NCBI RefSeq assembly: GCF_000243155.2
Contig: NC_018017.1
Coordinates: 3,906,001 to 3,970,000 of the forward strand
Length of the DNA stretch: 64,000 bases
From: Desulfitobacterium dehalogenans ATCC 51507
GTDB taxonomy: Bacteria > Bacillota > Desulfitobacteriia > Desulfitobacteriales > Desulfitobacteriaceae
Direction: 5' to 3'
Under the pieces are notes generated by a model. It was not told the origin of the DNA and searched no databases. It worked only from the letters and a program-made list of their open reading frames with translations. Position 1 is the first letter of the stretch. Each line of letters starts with the position of its first letter. This document shows positions 44,024-53,720 of the stretch, piece by piece. The position numbers and the translations under genes were made by a program.

Positions 44024-46015
44024 TTATAGCCTAAATTTCATGATGACCGTTTTAAGACTTTGAGCTAAATCCGAAAGTCCTTCGCTGGAAGCAGCGATTT
44101 CCTGGATAGATGCGGTTTGTTCTTCCATGGAGGCGGTAACTTCCTCCGTAGCGGCAGAGTTTTCTTCAGCGATTGCGGAGAGAGTTTGTAAAGTCAACAG
44201 GATTTCATCCTTAATTTTGTCCATCTCTGCTTCGGATGCATTTAACTCATTCACAGCTTGAATGGCTTCTGCCATGGATTGGGCAATCACCCGATACTTA
44301 TCCTGGCAGGTCATGACGCTTTCAGTTTGTTGCTTAGATATCATGGATACTTTCTCCATGTTTTTGACTGCATCTTGAGAGTTATCTTGCAATTCCTTTA
44401 CCATAAGATCGATAGACTTGGTGGAAGCTGAGGACTGCTCAGCCAGCTTGCGAATCTCTTCGGCTACCACGGAAAAGCCTCGTCCGGCATCTCCCGCCCG
44501 AGCTGCCTCGATGGCTGCATTCAAGGCCAAAAGATTGGTTTGCTCCGCTATGGAAGCAATCACACTGCTGGCTTGCCCGATCTTTTGAGAGCTTTCATTG
44601 GTTTTATAAATCACTTGGCGGATTTCAAGAGTAGCTTCGTTGTTTTCTTCGGAGATGTGAGTCAGGTTATCAATCTCTTTCAACCCTTCATCCACAACGG
44701 TTGAAACCTTATAGGATGCGGTATTTAAAGCTTTAGCTAACTCAAGGTCCTTTTCTATGACTTGGCCAAGGCGGACTGCTTTCACCGCTCCTTCTTCTGT
44801 GTTGCCGGCTTGCTCTGATGCTCCCTTGGCAATTTCACTAATTGCTTTCGATACTTCTTCCGCGACGGCAGCACTTTGCTGGGTTGACCCTGTTAGTTGC
44901 ACAGACACTGCAGCGACTTGCTCAGAGGACTCTCTGACATCCCTGATAAATTCTCTGAGACTGGAGGTAATAACCTGAATTCCTTTGGCTAAAGTTCCAA
45001 TCTCATCCTCCTTTTTAAGAAATGCTTCGGGTACATCATGAGTCACATCCAATTGGGCAATTCTCTCTGCGCACTCTGCTACTTTCATAATGGGTTTAGC
45101 CATGGAATTCCCGATTAAGATGACAAGGCCAATGCTTACGAGTAAAATGACCACTCCGGCGATGATAATATTTCTCTGGAGAGCAGGAATGGCTGACAGA
45201 ACTTCTTCCTGACCCGCTGTAATAATGAAGATCCAGTTACTCCCCTGGATAGGGGCATATCCTGCGTATAAATCTTGGCCATTAAAAGTATAGGAACCAA
45301 CTCCTCGACCCTCTTTCAGCACATTTTCAAACAAAACTGCTATGGATGTTAAGCTTTGATCCCCTTTGACTTCTTCGATGGGATTAAATTGATTCCGTAC
45401 TTTTTCACTGTCCGGGTGGGCAACGACTGTTCCTTGACTATTGATCATATATCCATAACCCTTTTGGCCATATCCCGTATCCTCAGCAATAAGGCTAAGG
45501 GCATTGCCGTCACGGCGCCCGATTAGTGCTCCCACCACTTGTCCATCATGTATAATAGGTGTGGCATACATTATAACTCGATCATTGGTTACTCTGCTGA
45601 TAATTAAGTCGGATACATTGGTTTCTCTTTTTAAGGCCTTTTTCACATAGTCCCGGTCCCCAAGTTGACTGGTTGACCCATCGGAATAGTTGACTGTCCC
45701 ATCCAACTGAACTACCCCAATATCAAGAAAATTTGTATTGGGGACTTGTCTCTGCAATATTGGTTGTTGTACCTGCCAATCCATGGTTTGAATATCTTCT
45801 CTTAAGGCGATCATCTCTAAGGTTTTCTTCTGGATCTCCAGACGGCTTTCTGTAAGTCTGGCTGCATCGTCGGCAAGTGAAGTCAAGGCTTTTTCTGCTT
45901 CAGCTGTAAGAGCATCGCTGGCCCTTGACAAAGACAGATAACCTAGGGCTAAGGATGACAGCAGTACAAGAATGGAAAAATAAATGACGAGTTTCGTTCT
46001 GATACTTTTCAACAC
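44024..46015 (-). CDS. Methyl-accepting chemotaxis protein with double Cache sensor
   Basis: 663 residues starting at GTG or TTG near 46015 behind GGAGG. Order: TM1 (residues 8-30), extracellular dCache domain (about 35-280; [35 protein letters not shown]), TM2 (about 283-305), HAMP ([23 protein letters not shown]), then a signalling domain with tip [20 protein letters not shown] and [19 protein letters not shown]. dCache domains bind amino acids, carboxylates or purines. It reports to CheA/CheW, which are not encoded here. Confidence 0.93.
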   Translation of the reverse strand: MLKSIRTKLVIYFSILVLLSSLALGYLSLSRASDALTAEAEKALTSLADDAARLTESRLEIQKKTLEMIALREDIQTMDWQVQQPILQRQVPNTNFLDIGVVQLDGTVNYSDGSTSQLGDRDYVKKALKRETNVSDLIISRVTNDRVIMYATPIIHDGQVVGALIGRRDGNALSLIAEDTGYGQKGYGYMINSQGTVVAHPDSEKVRNQFNPIEEVKGDQSLTSIAVLFENVLKEGRGVGSYTFNGQDLYAGYAPIQGSNWIFIITAGQEEVLSAIPALQRNIIIAGVVILLVSIGLVILIGNSMAKPIMKVAECAERIAQLDVTHDVPEAFLKKEDEIGTLAKGIQVITSSLREFIRDVRESSEQVAAVSVQLTGSTQQSAAVAEEVSKAISEIAKGASEQAGNTEEGAVKAVRLGQVIEKDLELAKALNTASYKVSTVVDEGLKEIDNLTHISEENNEATLEIRQVIYKTNESSQKIGQASSVIASIAEQTNLLALNAAIEAARAGDAGRGFSVVAEEIRKLAEQSSASTKSIDLMVKELQDNSQDAVKNMEKVSMISKQQTESVMTCQDKYRVIAQSMAEAIQAVNELNASEAEMDKIKDEILLTLQTLSAIAEENSAATEEVTASMEEQTASIQEIAASSEGLSDLAQSLKTVIMKFRL

Positions 46016-46048
46016 GCAGTTCCTCCAGTTTCCTTTTAATTTAAAGCC

Positions 46049-47830
46049 CTAGAACCTTTGAGTTTTTTTCGGCTCGCACTTCTTATTGGCTATAACTTCA
46101 ATAAGCTTATGCTGTGGAATGGGTTTACTATAGAGATACCCTTGACCCGTGTGACATTTAAACCGCTTCAAATAGGAAAGCTGCTCCAGGCTTTCAATTC
46201 CCTCGGCCACCAATTTAATATTGAGTTCACGGGCTAAGTTCACCACAGAATGGGTAATAATGGTGCTGGTTTTGTTCGTGGGGATGTTCTGTATAAAGGA
46301 GCCATCGATTTTTATAATATCAATATTAAAAGTAAGTAAATAGGATAAGGAGGAAAAGCCTGTCCCAAAATCATCCACCGCAACCATAATCCCTATTTCC
46401 TGAAGTTTTTGTAGATCGGAAATAACTTTCTTGGCATTCTCAATGAGTACACTTTCAGTGATTTCTATAATGAGGTGACGGGGGTCAAATCCCATCTTAT
46501 GAAGGATGGCTTGGATGCTCTCCACAAAGCTCTCTTCTGCAAACTGAACAGAGGAACAGTTGATGGATACTTTAAGGGGAGGCAGTCCTTCTTTTTTCCA
46601 TTGTCTATGACAGCGGCATACTTCTTCTACCAGCCATTTTCCCACATCCACAATAAAACCCGTCTCTTCCATTATAGGGATAAATTCGGCAGGAGAAACC
46701 ATTCCGCATATGGGGTGCTCCCAACGCAGTAATGCCTCGACTGCAAGCACTTCATTAGTATGCAGGTTGACCATGGGTTGGTAATGCACCACAAACTGAC
46801 CTTCAGCGAGAGCTTTCTGCATGTCACTGCGCAATAGAAATTCTCTACAATTCTTATGATCCACATCTGCAGAATAACATTGGCATCGTTTTTTACCGGC
46901 GGTTTTGCCCCTTAATAAAGCAGTATAAGCGAACTTAATCAGGGTCTCACTATCTTGTGCATCATGAGGATATATACTAATACCCAAGCTCACACTGACA
47001 TCCAATTTATGATCATTTACTATAAATGGAGAGTCAAATAGACGCAGAATCTCCTCAGCCAAATAAGTATAGTCATCCCGTTTATTTCCTTGGGTAACCA
47101 TTAAAGCATACTGGTCCCCTGAAAATCTGCAAAGGAATACCTTATCCGTCAGTACCAATCTCAGGCGCTGGCTGATTTGTGCAAGCAATTGGTCCCCATG
47201 CTCGTATCCCAAATAGCTATTGATATACTTGAATCGATCAATATCCACAATCATCAAAGCCAGGATTTGGCCTTTCTTGGCCTCTGCCATTTGCTGATCT
47301 AAAAGAGATTCGAAAGCAGCCCGATTAGGAAGCCTGGTTAGTTCATCTATGGTTTCCGAAGCATTTGAACTATCCTCTCTGCTACAATGTGAGGAAGACA
47401 CCCTCCAGTTAAGAATAATTCCTTGAACGGAGGGTTCTGACAGCTCATTACGCATATCGCATGCCAAGGTAATCTCCTGTCCTGTTTTGGTCTTAATCTT
47501 TATTTCTTCTTGTACCACTTGATTAGGGTGGTTAAAAACTACGTCCATCATCTGAATAAATTTATATTTTTCTGTTGGCTCAAGAAGCCCATAAGCCAGC
47601 TTACCTATCCGTTCTTCAGGTTGATAACCTAGAATTTTTTGAACAGCAGGGCTAATGTATTGAATGGTTCCATCGGAGTTGATAATCTCAAACACCTCAT
47701 GAGAATCTTGCACTAAAACTTGAAAGCGTCTTTGCAGGGTCTTTAATGCTTGACTTTCGTAGAGGTTGAGTTTCTTTTCATTTTTAACAATTGTTTTATT
47801 ACGGACTGATAAATTACTCTTCCTCATCAC
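46049..47830 (-). CDS. PAS-GGDEF-EAL protein, probable c-di-GMP phosphodiesterase
   Basis: 593 residues starting at ATG 47830 behind AAAGGA. PAS domain (about 35-150; IINSDGTIQYISPAVQKILGYQ), GGDEF domain (about 165-325), EAL domain (about 340-580). The GGDEF active site reads SGDQY instead of GGDEF or GGEEF, so cyclase activity is probably lost. The EAL domain keeps EALLRWEHP, EITESVLIENA, DDFGTGFSSLSYL, IIKIDGSFI and EGIES, so it should hydrolyse c-di-GMP. The degenerate GGDEF may bind GTP as a regulator. It opens the signalling block. Confidence 0.9.
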   Translation of the reverse strand: MMRKSNLSVRNKTIVKNEKKLNLYESQALKTLQRRFQVLVQDSHEVFEIINSDGTIQYISPAVQKILGYQPEERIGKLAYGLLEPTEKYKFIQMMDVVFNHPNQVVQEEIKIKTKTGQEITLACDMRNELSEPSVQGIILNWRVSSSHCSREDSSNASETIDELTRLPNRAAFESLLDQQMAEAKKGQILALMIVDIDRFKYINSYLGYEHGDQLLAQISQRLRLVLTDKVFLCRFSGDQYALMVTQGNKRDDYTYLAEEILRLFDSPFIVNDHKLDVSVSLGISIYPHDAQDSETLIKFAYTALLRGKTAGKKRCQCYSADVDHKNCREFLLRSDMQKALAEGQFVVHYQPMVNLHTNEVLAVEALLRWEHPICGMVSPAEFIPIMEETGFIVDVGKWLVEEVCRCHRQWKKEGLPPLKVSINCSSVQFAEESFVESIQAILHKMGFDPRHLIIEITESVLIENAKKVISDLQKLQEIGIMVAVDDFGTGFSSLSYLLTFNIDIIKIDGSFIQNIPTNKTSTIITHSVVNLARELNIKLVAEGIESLEQLSYLKRFKCHTGQGYLYSKPIPQHKLIEVIANKKCEPKKTQRF

Positions 47831-48041
47831 TTGATCCTTTCATTGGGAAACCCCTTACCACATTGATTTTTAAGCCAGACCTTCCAGTTGGGTAAGTAAG
47901 TACTCACTCTCTTCCATCCTGGTTTATTATTTAATACTCCAATAAATATGTCAATACTATCTTTAATTTCCAGATAATTCTTTTTGCGACAAATTACGAC
48001 ATTGATACTCGCCACATTTTTTAATTAAGAGCATAATAAAA

Positions 48042-48074
48042 GGACCAAATCCTGTTTCATTCAGGATTTAGTCC
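48042..48074 (-). terminator. Terminator of the GGDEF gene
   Basis: The stem GGACCAAATCCTG / CAGGATTTAGTCC has a 7-base loop and one mismatch. On the minus strand it is followed by TTTTATTATG. Confidence 0.75.
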
Positions 48075-48104
48075 CTCGAAGGTCCTCATCAGTGGTGAAG
48101 GAAC

Positions 48105-48860
48105 TTAGGCGGTAACTCCTTGACTAAAGCGACAGACTGTATTGCGAGTCTTCTTTGCTTGGTACAAAGCTTGGTCGGAGAAATTCACAATAAGATCAGT
48201 GTTGTTGGTGAGTCTATTCTCTTTCACTTTTACTTCTTCAAGTTTCTTGTAAGAAACCACTCCCGCACTAATAGTTACTTTTTGGGAAGCTATCTCCGGG
48301 CCAAAATCATGATTCTCTACAAGATTGCGGATTCTCTCAATAAGATTAGCCGCCCCCTCTTCACTGGTTTCAGGTAATAAGATCGCATATTCCTCTCCGC
48401 CCCAGCGTATGACTTCATCGCTGGCCCTAACATTTTTACGTAAAATATCGGCAATTTCCTTAATCACTTTATCCCCTGCAAGATGACCATACGTATCGTT
48501 GATGTTCTTAAAGCGATCGATATCAATCATGGCTAGAGAGTATTCTTTTTGTTGCTTTGCGTATTTTTCCATATCAATGTTAAGACGAAGGTACATAAAG
48601 CCCTTATTGGGCAATCCTGTTAGGGAGTCTGTATAGCCCTTAACCGCTAAGGTTTTAACAAATTCACCCAAGCTGACTCCGTTAAAAATTAAGATGACTA
48701 CGACGGACAGCCAAACCCAGCGTGCTTGATTCATAGGGAAAAACCAGTAAATAAAATAGACTAAAAGCCATAACAAGACACCTAATAGGGAGAGAATCAA
48801 AGGAGCATGACTCATGAACAGCTTGGTAAAGATCTGAACAATTTTTTTCAAGCTACTCAC
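48105..48860 (-). CDS. Membrane-bound diguanylate cyclase (GGDEF)
   Basis: 251 residues. The start may be GTG 48860 or TTG 48851, which is better spaced from GGGAG. Two membrane spans at residues 18-60 (LILSLLGVLLWLLVYFIYWFF, WVWLSVVVILIF) precede a GGDEF domain (about 75-245). The signature RWGGEEY is close to canonical, with DRFKNINDTYGHLAGDKVI upstream. No I-site RxxD is obvious before it. It should make c-di-GMP from two GTP at the membrane and oppose the EAL protein encoded next to it. Confidence 0.88.
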   Translation of the reverse strand: MSSLKKIVQIFTKLFMSHAPLILSLLGVLLWLLVYFIYWFFPMNQARWVWLSVVVILIFNGVSLGEFVKTLAVKGYTDSLTGLPNKGFMYLRLNIDMEKYAKQQKEYSLAMIDIDRFKNINDTYGHLAGDKVIKEIADILRKNVRASDEVIRWGGEEYAILLPETSEEGAANLIERIRNLVENHDFGPEIASQKVTISAGVVSYKKLEEVKVKENRLTNNTDLIVNFSDQALYQAKKTRNTVCRFSQGVTA

Positions 48861-49239
48861 TCCCTTTCGGCTTTAAACGTAGTATAGAATTCTGGATACT
48901 TAGAAATTTGGTGTTAGGCATAAGATATTATATTAATAGATAGTATATTCTCCAACATACACATTAGTCCTTACGCTTGTTCTAAACGTCACTTATCAAT
49001 ATAAAAAATAAGAGAATTTTTTCCTATACTTATAAATTATTCTAATAATAAGTAAGTAATTACTAGCTTATCTGATTATTCGCCATGTAGTTAAATAATC
49101 CTTTTTTCGCTACGGATTATTATGTATTCAGCGACCGCATTTTCCCTAGTGTACTGGATAACATAAAAAGCAAGCCAGCAATGATTCTTTGCTGGCTTGA
49201 ACACACTTTTCTAAGTTAAGTTTTCTAAGTTAATGCTCC
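48861..49239. other. AT-rich intergenic region
   Basis: About 380 bases with no credible gene. It holds the promoter region of the GGDEF gene, a stem (AATAATCC / GGATTATT, 49094-49121) and the terminator at 49171-49199 of the amino-acid ABC unit. Confidence 0.5.
49171..49199 (-). terminator. Terminator of the polar amino acid ABC operon
   Basis: AAGCCAGCAA and TTGCTGGCTT enclose a seven-base loop. On the minus strand the stem runs into GCTTTTTATG. Confidence 0.8.
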
Positions 49240-50004
49240 CTATTTTGCGCTCATGTGATTGAGAAAGGCCTGGGTCCTTTGTTGCTTGGGAGCTCCAAAC
49301 ACAGCTTCCGGTTCCCCTTGTTCGACAATCTCTCCTTTGTCCATGAAAATAACACGATTGGCTACTTCACGGGCAAAGCTCATTTCATGGGTCACCACAA
49401 TCATGGTCATATGCTCTTCCGCCAACTGCCTCATCGCCTTTAACACTTCACCGGTTAATTCAGGATCAAGTGCCGACGTAGGCTCGTCGAAAAGCATAAT
49501 GTCGGGATTCATAGCCAAAGCACGAGCGATGGCCACCCGCTGCTTCTGACCGCCGGACAGCCTCGAAGGATAGCAATCCAGCTTATCCAGGAGCCCCACC
49601 TTTCGAAGCAGCTCCTTGGCTTCGGGGATGATCTCATCCTTTTTGACTCTTTTAACTGTTATGGGTGCTTCAATGACATTTTCCAAAACGGTGAGATGGG
49701 GAAACAGGTTAAACTGCTGAAAGACCATGCCCATTTTGCGACAGATCATGCGTGCCTGGGTTTCTTCAGCATAGACTACTTTTCCTTCCTCAGTGGTGGA
49801 AACCAATTCATCCTCTTCAATGGTGATGCTTCCTCCATCAATCATTTCCAGTCGGTTCAGACAACGCAAAAAAGTGCTCTTTCCAGAGCCGGAAGGGCCA
49901 ATGATGGCTACCACTTCTCCCTTGAACACTTCCAGAGAGACTCCTTTGAGGACTTCCAGCTTATCGAAGTTCTTTTCAATATTCAGGGCACTGATCATCT
50001 TCAT
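49240..50004 (-). CDS. glnQ: Polar amino acid ABC transporter ATP-binding protein (GlnQ/HisP type)
   Basis: I choose ATG 50004, five bases after the strong AAGGTGA site. The 254-residue product has Walker [18 protein letters not shown], the Q-loop, signature [17 protein letters not shown], Walker [14 protein letters not shown] and the H-loop [15 protein letters not shown]. The family drives uptake of glutamine, histidine, cystine or similar. It is last in a three-gene operon behind binding protein and permease. Confidence 0.92.
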   Translation of the reverse strand: MKMISALNIEKNFDKLEVLKGVSLEVFKGEVVAIIGPSGSGKSTFLRCLNRLEMIDGGSITIEEDELVSTTEEGKVVYAEETQARMICRKMGMVFQQFNLFPHLTVLENVIEAPITVKRVKKDEIIPEAKELLRKVGLLDKLDCYPSRLSGGQKQRVAIARALAMNPDIMLFDEPTSALDPELTGEVLKAMRQLAEEHMTMIVVTHEMSFAREVANRVIFMDKGEIVEQGEPEAVFGAPKQQRTQAFLNHMSAK

Positions 50005-50022
50005 TATACTCACCTTCTTTCC

Positions 50023-50682
50023 CTATTCGTCATAGGCCGCATAGCGTTTCTCAAGCTTTTGGAAGCCCCAGGTCAAGACCAGGGTCATCAGCAAGTAGAA
50101 CACCCCGGCGACGATAAAGGGGGTCATGGTAAAGTCCCTCTGAACCAAGGCTCTCGTAGTACGCAGCAAATCATTCATGGCTAGTACATAGATGAGGGAG
50201 GTGTCTTTGACCAGGGTAATGGTCTCATTGCTTACCGGCGGCAGCACCCGTTTAATAACTTGAGGGAGGATAATGCGGCGCATGAGCTGACCATAGGTCA
50301 TGCCCAGAGCCCTGGCTCCCTCATATTGCCCACGTTCAATGGACTGAATTCCCGCCCGGAAAATTTCCGCAAAATAAGCCGCATAATTCAGGACGAAAGC
50401 CAGGATAGCGGCCTGAAAATCCGTAAGAATAAGCATCTCGCCGATAACCGGAATAAAAGGCAGGCCAAAATAGACAAATAAGAGCTGAAGCATGAGGGGA
50501 GTGCCCCTGAAGACCCAAATATAGACCCCTATCGCCGAGCGAAGCACCCCAAACCGGGATATGCGGCCCAGGCTGAGCATCAATCCCAAGGGTAAGGACA
50601 TGACTATGGTGACGAGGAATATTTTTAAAGTGACCACTGTGCCGTTTAACATGGGGCCCAGTATTTGCAAAATATAGTCCAT
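50023..50682 (-). CDS. Polar amino acid ABC transporter permease (HisM/GlnP type)
   Basis: I choose ATG 50682 because AGGAGA lies six bases upstream. The 219-residue integral membrane protein has the HisMQ-type permease fold with the cytoplasmic EAA loop EGARALGMTYGQLMRRIILPQ. YAAYFAEIFRAGIQSIERGQYEGA is the diagnostic sequence before it. It lies between the ATPase (9-base gap plus leader) and the binding protein. It is encoded as one permease, so it probably works as a homodimer. Confidence 0.92.
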   Translation of the reverse strand: MDYILQILGPMLNGTVVTLKIFLVTIVMSLPLGLMLSLGRISRFGVLRSAIGVYIWVFRGTPLMLQLLFVYFGLPFIPVIGEMLILTDFQAAILAFVLNYAAYFAEIFRAGIQSIERGQYEGARALGMTYGQLMRRIILPQVIKRVLPPVSNETITLVKDTSLIYVLAMNDLLRTTRALVQRDFTMTPFIVAGVFYLLMTLVLTWGFQKLEKRYAAYDE

Positions 50683-50697
50683 GATTTCTCTCCTCAT

Positions 50698-50858
50698 GAG
50701 TTTTCAAAGGGAATCAACAATTAACCTTTAGATGAAAGGATATTTTCATTGGCTAACGAAAAAAGGTGTAGGGAATTGTTCCTATGCCATTTCGAAAAAG
50801 GAAGACTCTCCCTTCGGAAAGACATAAGAGGCGTTCCCTACCCTTCGCTCGGTTCCTG
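50698..50858 (-). other. Intercistronic stem between binding-protein and permease genes
   Basis: GTAGGGAAC (near 50835-50843) and GTAGGGAATTGTTCCTA (near 50767) give inverted and self-paired stems in the mRNA. Such stems often set the higher yield of the binding protein relative to the permease. No T-run follows. Confidence 0.4.
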
Positions 50859-51683
50859 TTACTTGACGATATCTTCTCCGAACCACTTCTTGGAGATTTC
50901 AGCGGACTTACCGTCTGCCTTCATCGCATCCAAGGCCCCTTGAAGCTTGCTGAGAAGCTCGGTGTCATCCTTGCGTAAACCAACGCCGAATTCTTCTTCG
51001 CCAAAATCATCCTCGATAGCTACAAAGGTGCCCGGCTTTTTGTTCATGTAATACTTTAAAACGGGTTCATCGCCAACCACGGCGTCAGCCCGGCCGATGG
51101 CCAACTCATTTAAAACCGCCACAAAATCCGCATAGGTTCTTAACTCCTTAAAGGTTCCTGTCACTTCGGGTTCGGCATTGAGGGCATCCACACTGGAACT
51201 TCCCTCCTGAGTAGCGACAACTTTACCGGCTAAATCCGCTTTGGTCTTAATATCTGAACCGGATAGAACAACAATAATTTGGCGATTGGCCATATAGGGT
51301 TTGGAAAAAGCTATTTTCTCCAATCTTTCGGCGGTGATAGTTAGTCCATTCCAAATCATATCGATCTTTTTGCTGTTGAGTTCTACTTCTTTGCTGTTCC
51401 AATCAATGGGTTTGAACTCAACGTCCATGTCCAGGCGTGAAGCCACTTCTTTGGCCATATCCAAATCGAAGCCCACCAGATTGCCGCCGTCATCTCTAAA
51501 GCCCATAGGAGCAAAGGTATCATCCAACCCGATGACGATCTTTTGCTGTACGGCGCCTTTTTCCGGCTCTTTATTCGCCTTGCCCGGCTCATTGGCGCCT
51601 CCCGCACTGCTGGAACTTCCACAACCTGCTAACAATAATCCTGACATAAGGACAGTCATCGCAACGGCTATCAACTTCTTCAT
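50859..51683 (-). CDS. Polar amino acid ABC transporter substrate-binding lipoprotein
   Basis: I choose ATG 51683, ten bases after GAAGGGG. The 274-residue product has a lipoprotein signal with lipobox LLLAGC and a Gly/Ser-rich linker. A type II periplasmic-binding fold (SBP_bac_3) follows: GLDDTFAPMGFRDDGGNLVGFDLDMAKEVA, AGKVVATQEGSSSVDAL and IGRADAVVGDEPVLKYYM. It delivers a polar amino acid to the permease. The precise ligand is unknown. First gene of the operon. Confidence 0.92.
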   Translation of the reverse strand: MKKLIAVAMTVLMSGLLLAGCGSSSSAGGANEPGKANKEPEKGAVQQKIVIGLDDTFAPMGFRDDGGNLVGFDLDMAKEVASRLDMDVEFKPIDWNSKEVELNSKKIDMIWNGLTITAERLEKIAFSKPYMANRQIIVVLSGSDIKTKADLAGKVVATQEGSSSVDALNAEPEVTGTFKELRTYADFVAVLNELAIGRADAVVGDEPVLKYYMNKKPGTFVAIEDDFGEEEFGVGLRKDDTELLSKLQGALDAMKADGKSAEISKKWFGEDIVK

Positions 51684-51840
51684 TAGGAACAACCCCTTCT
51701 CTCTCGCAATAATCTTGATGCTATTTTACTTTAATACGCTAAAGAGGTAAAAGGATAAACCGGCACATTATCGCAGGATAGACTTGTTTAGCTGAGCCAT
51801 GCTTATTATTTCGTCTTTTTTTATAGGATTCTATTTATTT

Positions 51841-52635
51841 TTAGCCAAGGAGCATGCGGTCGTTATCCAATTCTGTCCCACTGCGCTTCTCGAACTGCTC
51901 AATCAGGCGATCCACCGTCATTTGCCTTCTTTCCTCGCCTTGGAGGTCCATGATGATTCTTCCTTCATGCATCATAATAGTCCGTGTTCCAAATTCCAGA
52001 GAGGCTTTCATATTATGGGTGATCATCAGAGTGCACAGTTTATCCTCCGCTACTATCTGACGAGTCAGGACCATTACCTTTTTCGCAATAGCGGGGTCAA
52101 GGGCTGCCGTATGTTCATCCAGCAGCAAAAGTTTAGGTTTAACCAAGGTTGCCATGAGAAGGGTTAAGGCCTGCCTTTGCCCTCCGGATAAAAGCCCCAC
52201 CTTGTGCTTCATTCGGTCCTCCAAGCCCAGATCCAGCATAGCCAGACGTTCCCTAAGAAAAGCCAATTCCTTTTTGGTCGCCCCGGGACGTAAGCTGATG
52301 GGCTGTCCTTTGGCCAGTGCAATGGCTAAGTTCTGCTCAATCGTCATATCAAAAGCAGTTCCCTTAAGGGGATCCTGAAAAACTCTTCCAATCAGCTTGG
52401 AGCGTTTATATTCGGGATGATAGGTGACATCCAGGTCATCAAGAAGAATCTGACCTTCCTCTATTTCATACATTCCCGAAATACAGTTAAAGAGTGTGGA
52501 TTTTCCTGCTCCATTCCCACCAATGACCGTCACAAACTCACCGGACTGCAAGGAAAGGTCTACCTGATCCAGGGCCCGCTTTTCATTGTTGCTTCCGATG
52601 CCAAAAGTTTTGCTGACTCCTATAAGCTTAAGCAT
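51841..52635 (-). CDS. trpZ: Tryptophan-type ABC transporter ATP-binding protein
   Basis: I choose ATG 52635, about nine bases after GAGGGA; a GTG at 52656 overlaps the permease stop in a GTGA junction. The 264-residue product has Walker A IGGNGAGKSTLFNCISG, signature LSGGQRQALTLLMATL, Walker B LLLLDEHTAALDP and ITHNMKASLEFG. It belongs to the group paired with ABC_sub_bind/TrpX proteins. The operon's T-box, reading a Trp codon, points to tryptophan import. Confidence 0.9.
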   Translation of the reverse strand: MLKLIGVSKTFGIGSNNEKRALDQVDLSLQSGEFVTVIGGNGAGKSTLFNCISGMYEIEEGQILLDDLDVTYHPEYKRSKLIGRVFQDPLKGTAFDMTIEQNLAIALAKGQPISLRPGATKKELAFLRERLAMLDLGLEDRMKHKVGLLSGGQRQALTLLMATLVKPKLLLLDEHTAALDPAIAKKVMVLTRQIVAEDKLCTLMITHNMKASLEFGTRTIMMHEGRIIMDLQGEERRQMTVDRLIEQFEKRSGTELDNDRMLLG

Positions 52636-52652
52636 TCCAATCGTTCCCTCTT

Positions 52653-53570
52653 TCACTGCAAATTCCTTTTGGCACTTTTATTGTGGGAAAAATGCCGGCG
52701 TTTCATAAGTGCAAATTGTTTTTTCAAAACAGGAGTGGACATGGCTAAAGCCACGATGGTTGCCGATACAAGCTTAAGATCGGTAGCCGGCATTCCCAAC
52801 TCCAGGGCAACGGCAATAATAAGGCGATAGAGAACGGAACCTAAAACTACGGCGATTAACCGGCGCGGAAGGGTTCGTATCCCAAAAACCACTTCACCGA
52901 TAATGACGGAGGCTAAGCCGATGACCACCATCCCCACACCCATGCCCACATCCACGAAAGATTGGTACTGGGCTATCATGGCTCCTGAAAGGGCTACGAA
53001 ACCATTGGCTGCGGCAAGGCCGACAAAAACCGTCAGATCGGTGTTCACACCTAAGGCTCTTACCATTTGGTCATTATCTCCTGTTGCTCTTACCAGGAAT
53101 CCCAAACGAGTATTTAAGAAGAGAAAGAGGAGGATAAGGCAAAGGATGACCACGATAAAGGCAAAGGTCAGTTGACTGTATTTTCCGCTCATGACCTTCT
53201 CAAATTCGCTGAATACGGTGGCCTTATTTAAAAGAGCGATATTGGAGCGACCGCTCATAATCTTTAAATTAATCGAGTATAAGGCAAGCATGGCCAGAAT
53301 CCCGGCCAGCAGAGCTTGGATCTTCAGTTTGGTGTGGAGAAAGGCCGCAATGCATCCGGCACCACAACCCAAAATAAATGCCAGTATCAGTCCGAGAAAA
53401 GGATGACCGCTCATACATAAAACAACGGAGATGCTCGCACCTGTGACAAAGCTTCCGTCCACCGTCAAATCCGGCATGTTCAAGGTACGGAAAGATAAGA
53501 ATACCCCCAGGGCCATGATGGCATAGATGATTCCTAGTTCGATGGAACCTTGAAAGGCGAGGTTACTCAT
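52653..53570 (-). CDS. trpY: Tryptophan-type ABC transporter permease
   Basis: I choose ATG 53570, behind AAAGGAGA; the frame extends further up without a site. The 305-residue product has eight or more membrane spans in the branched-chain amino acid permease-like fold (BPD_transp_2; MALGVFLSFRTLNMPDLTVDGSFVTGA, ALGVNTDLTVFVGLAAANGFVALSGAMIAQY). It lies between the binding protein and the ATPase, as in trpXYZ. Confidence 0.9.
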   Translation of the reverse strand: MSNLAFQGSIELGIIYAIMALGVFLSFRTLNMPDLTVDGSFVTGASISVVLCMSGHPFLGLILAFILGCGAGCIAAFLHTKLKIQALLAGILAMLALYSINLKIMSGRSNIALLNKATVFSEFEKVMSGKYSQLTFAFIVVILCLILLFLFLNTRLGFLVRATGDNDQMVRALGVNTDLTVFVGLAAANGFVALSGAMIAQYQSFVDVGMGVGMVVIGLASVIIGEVVFGIRTLPRRLIAVVLGSVLYRLIIAVALELGMPATDLKLVSATIVALAMSTPVLKKQFALMKRRHFSHNKSAKRNLQ

Positions 53571-53720
53571 AGGTGATGGTCTCTCCTTTAATAAATAATT
53601 GGCGAGACTTGAGGCAATCGATTGACCCTTGTCTCGCCTGTGCACCATTGAGGTTAAATGAGGGATATACTATCGTCAAACGGATCTCTTCCTGGAAGTT
53701 AAGGTGGGGAGGGGTAGATG

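Noticed and set aside
47827-48015. 62-codon minus-strand frame just before the GGDEF-EAL gene
   Set aside because: Its GTG start lacks a ribosome site, the composition is AT-driven, and it lies in the leader of the downstream gene.
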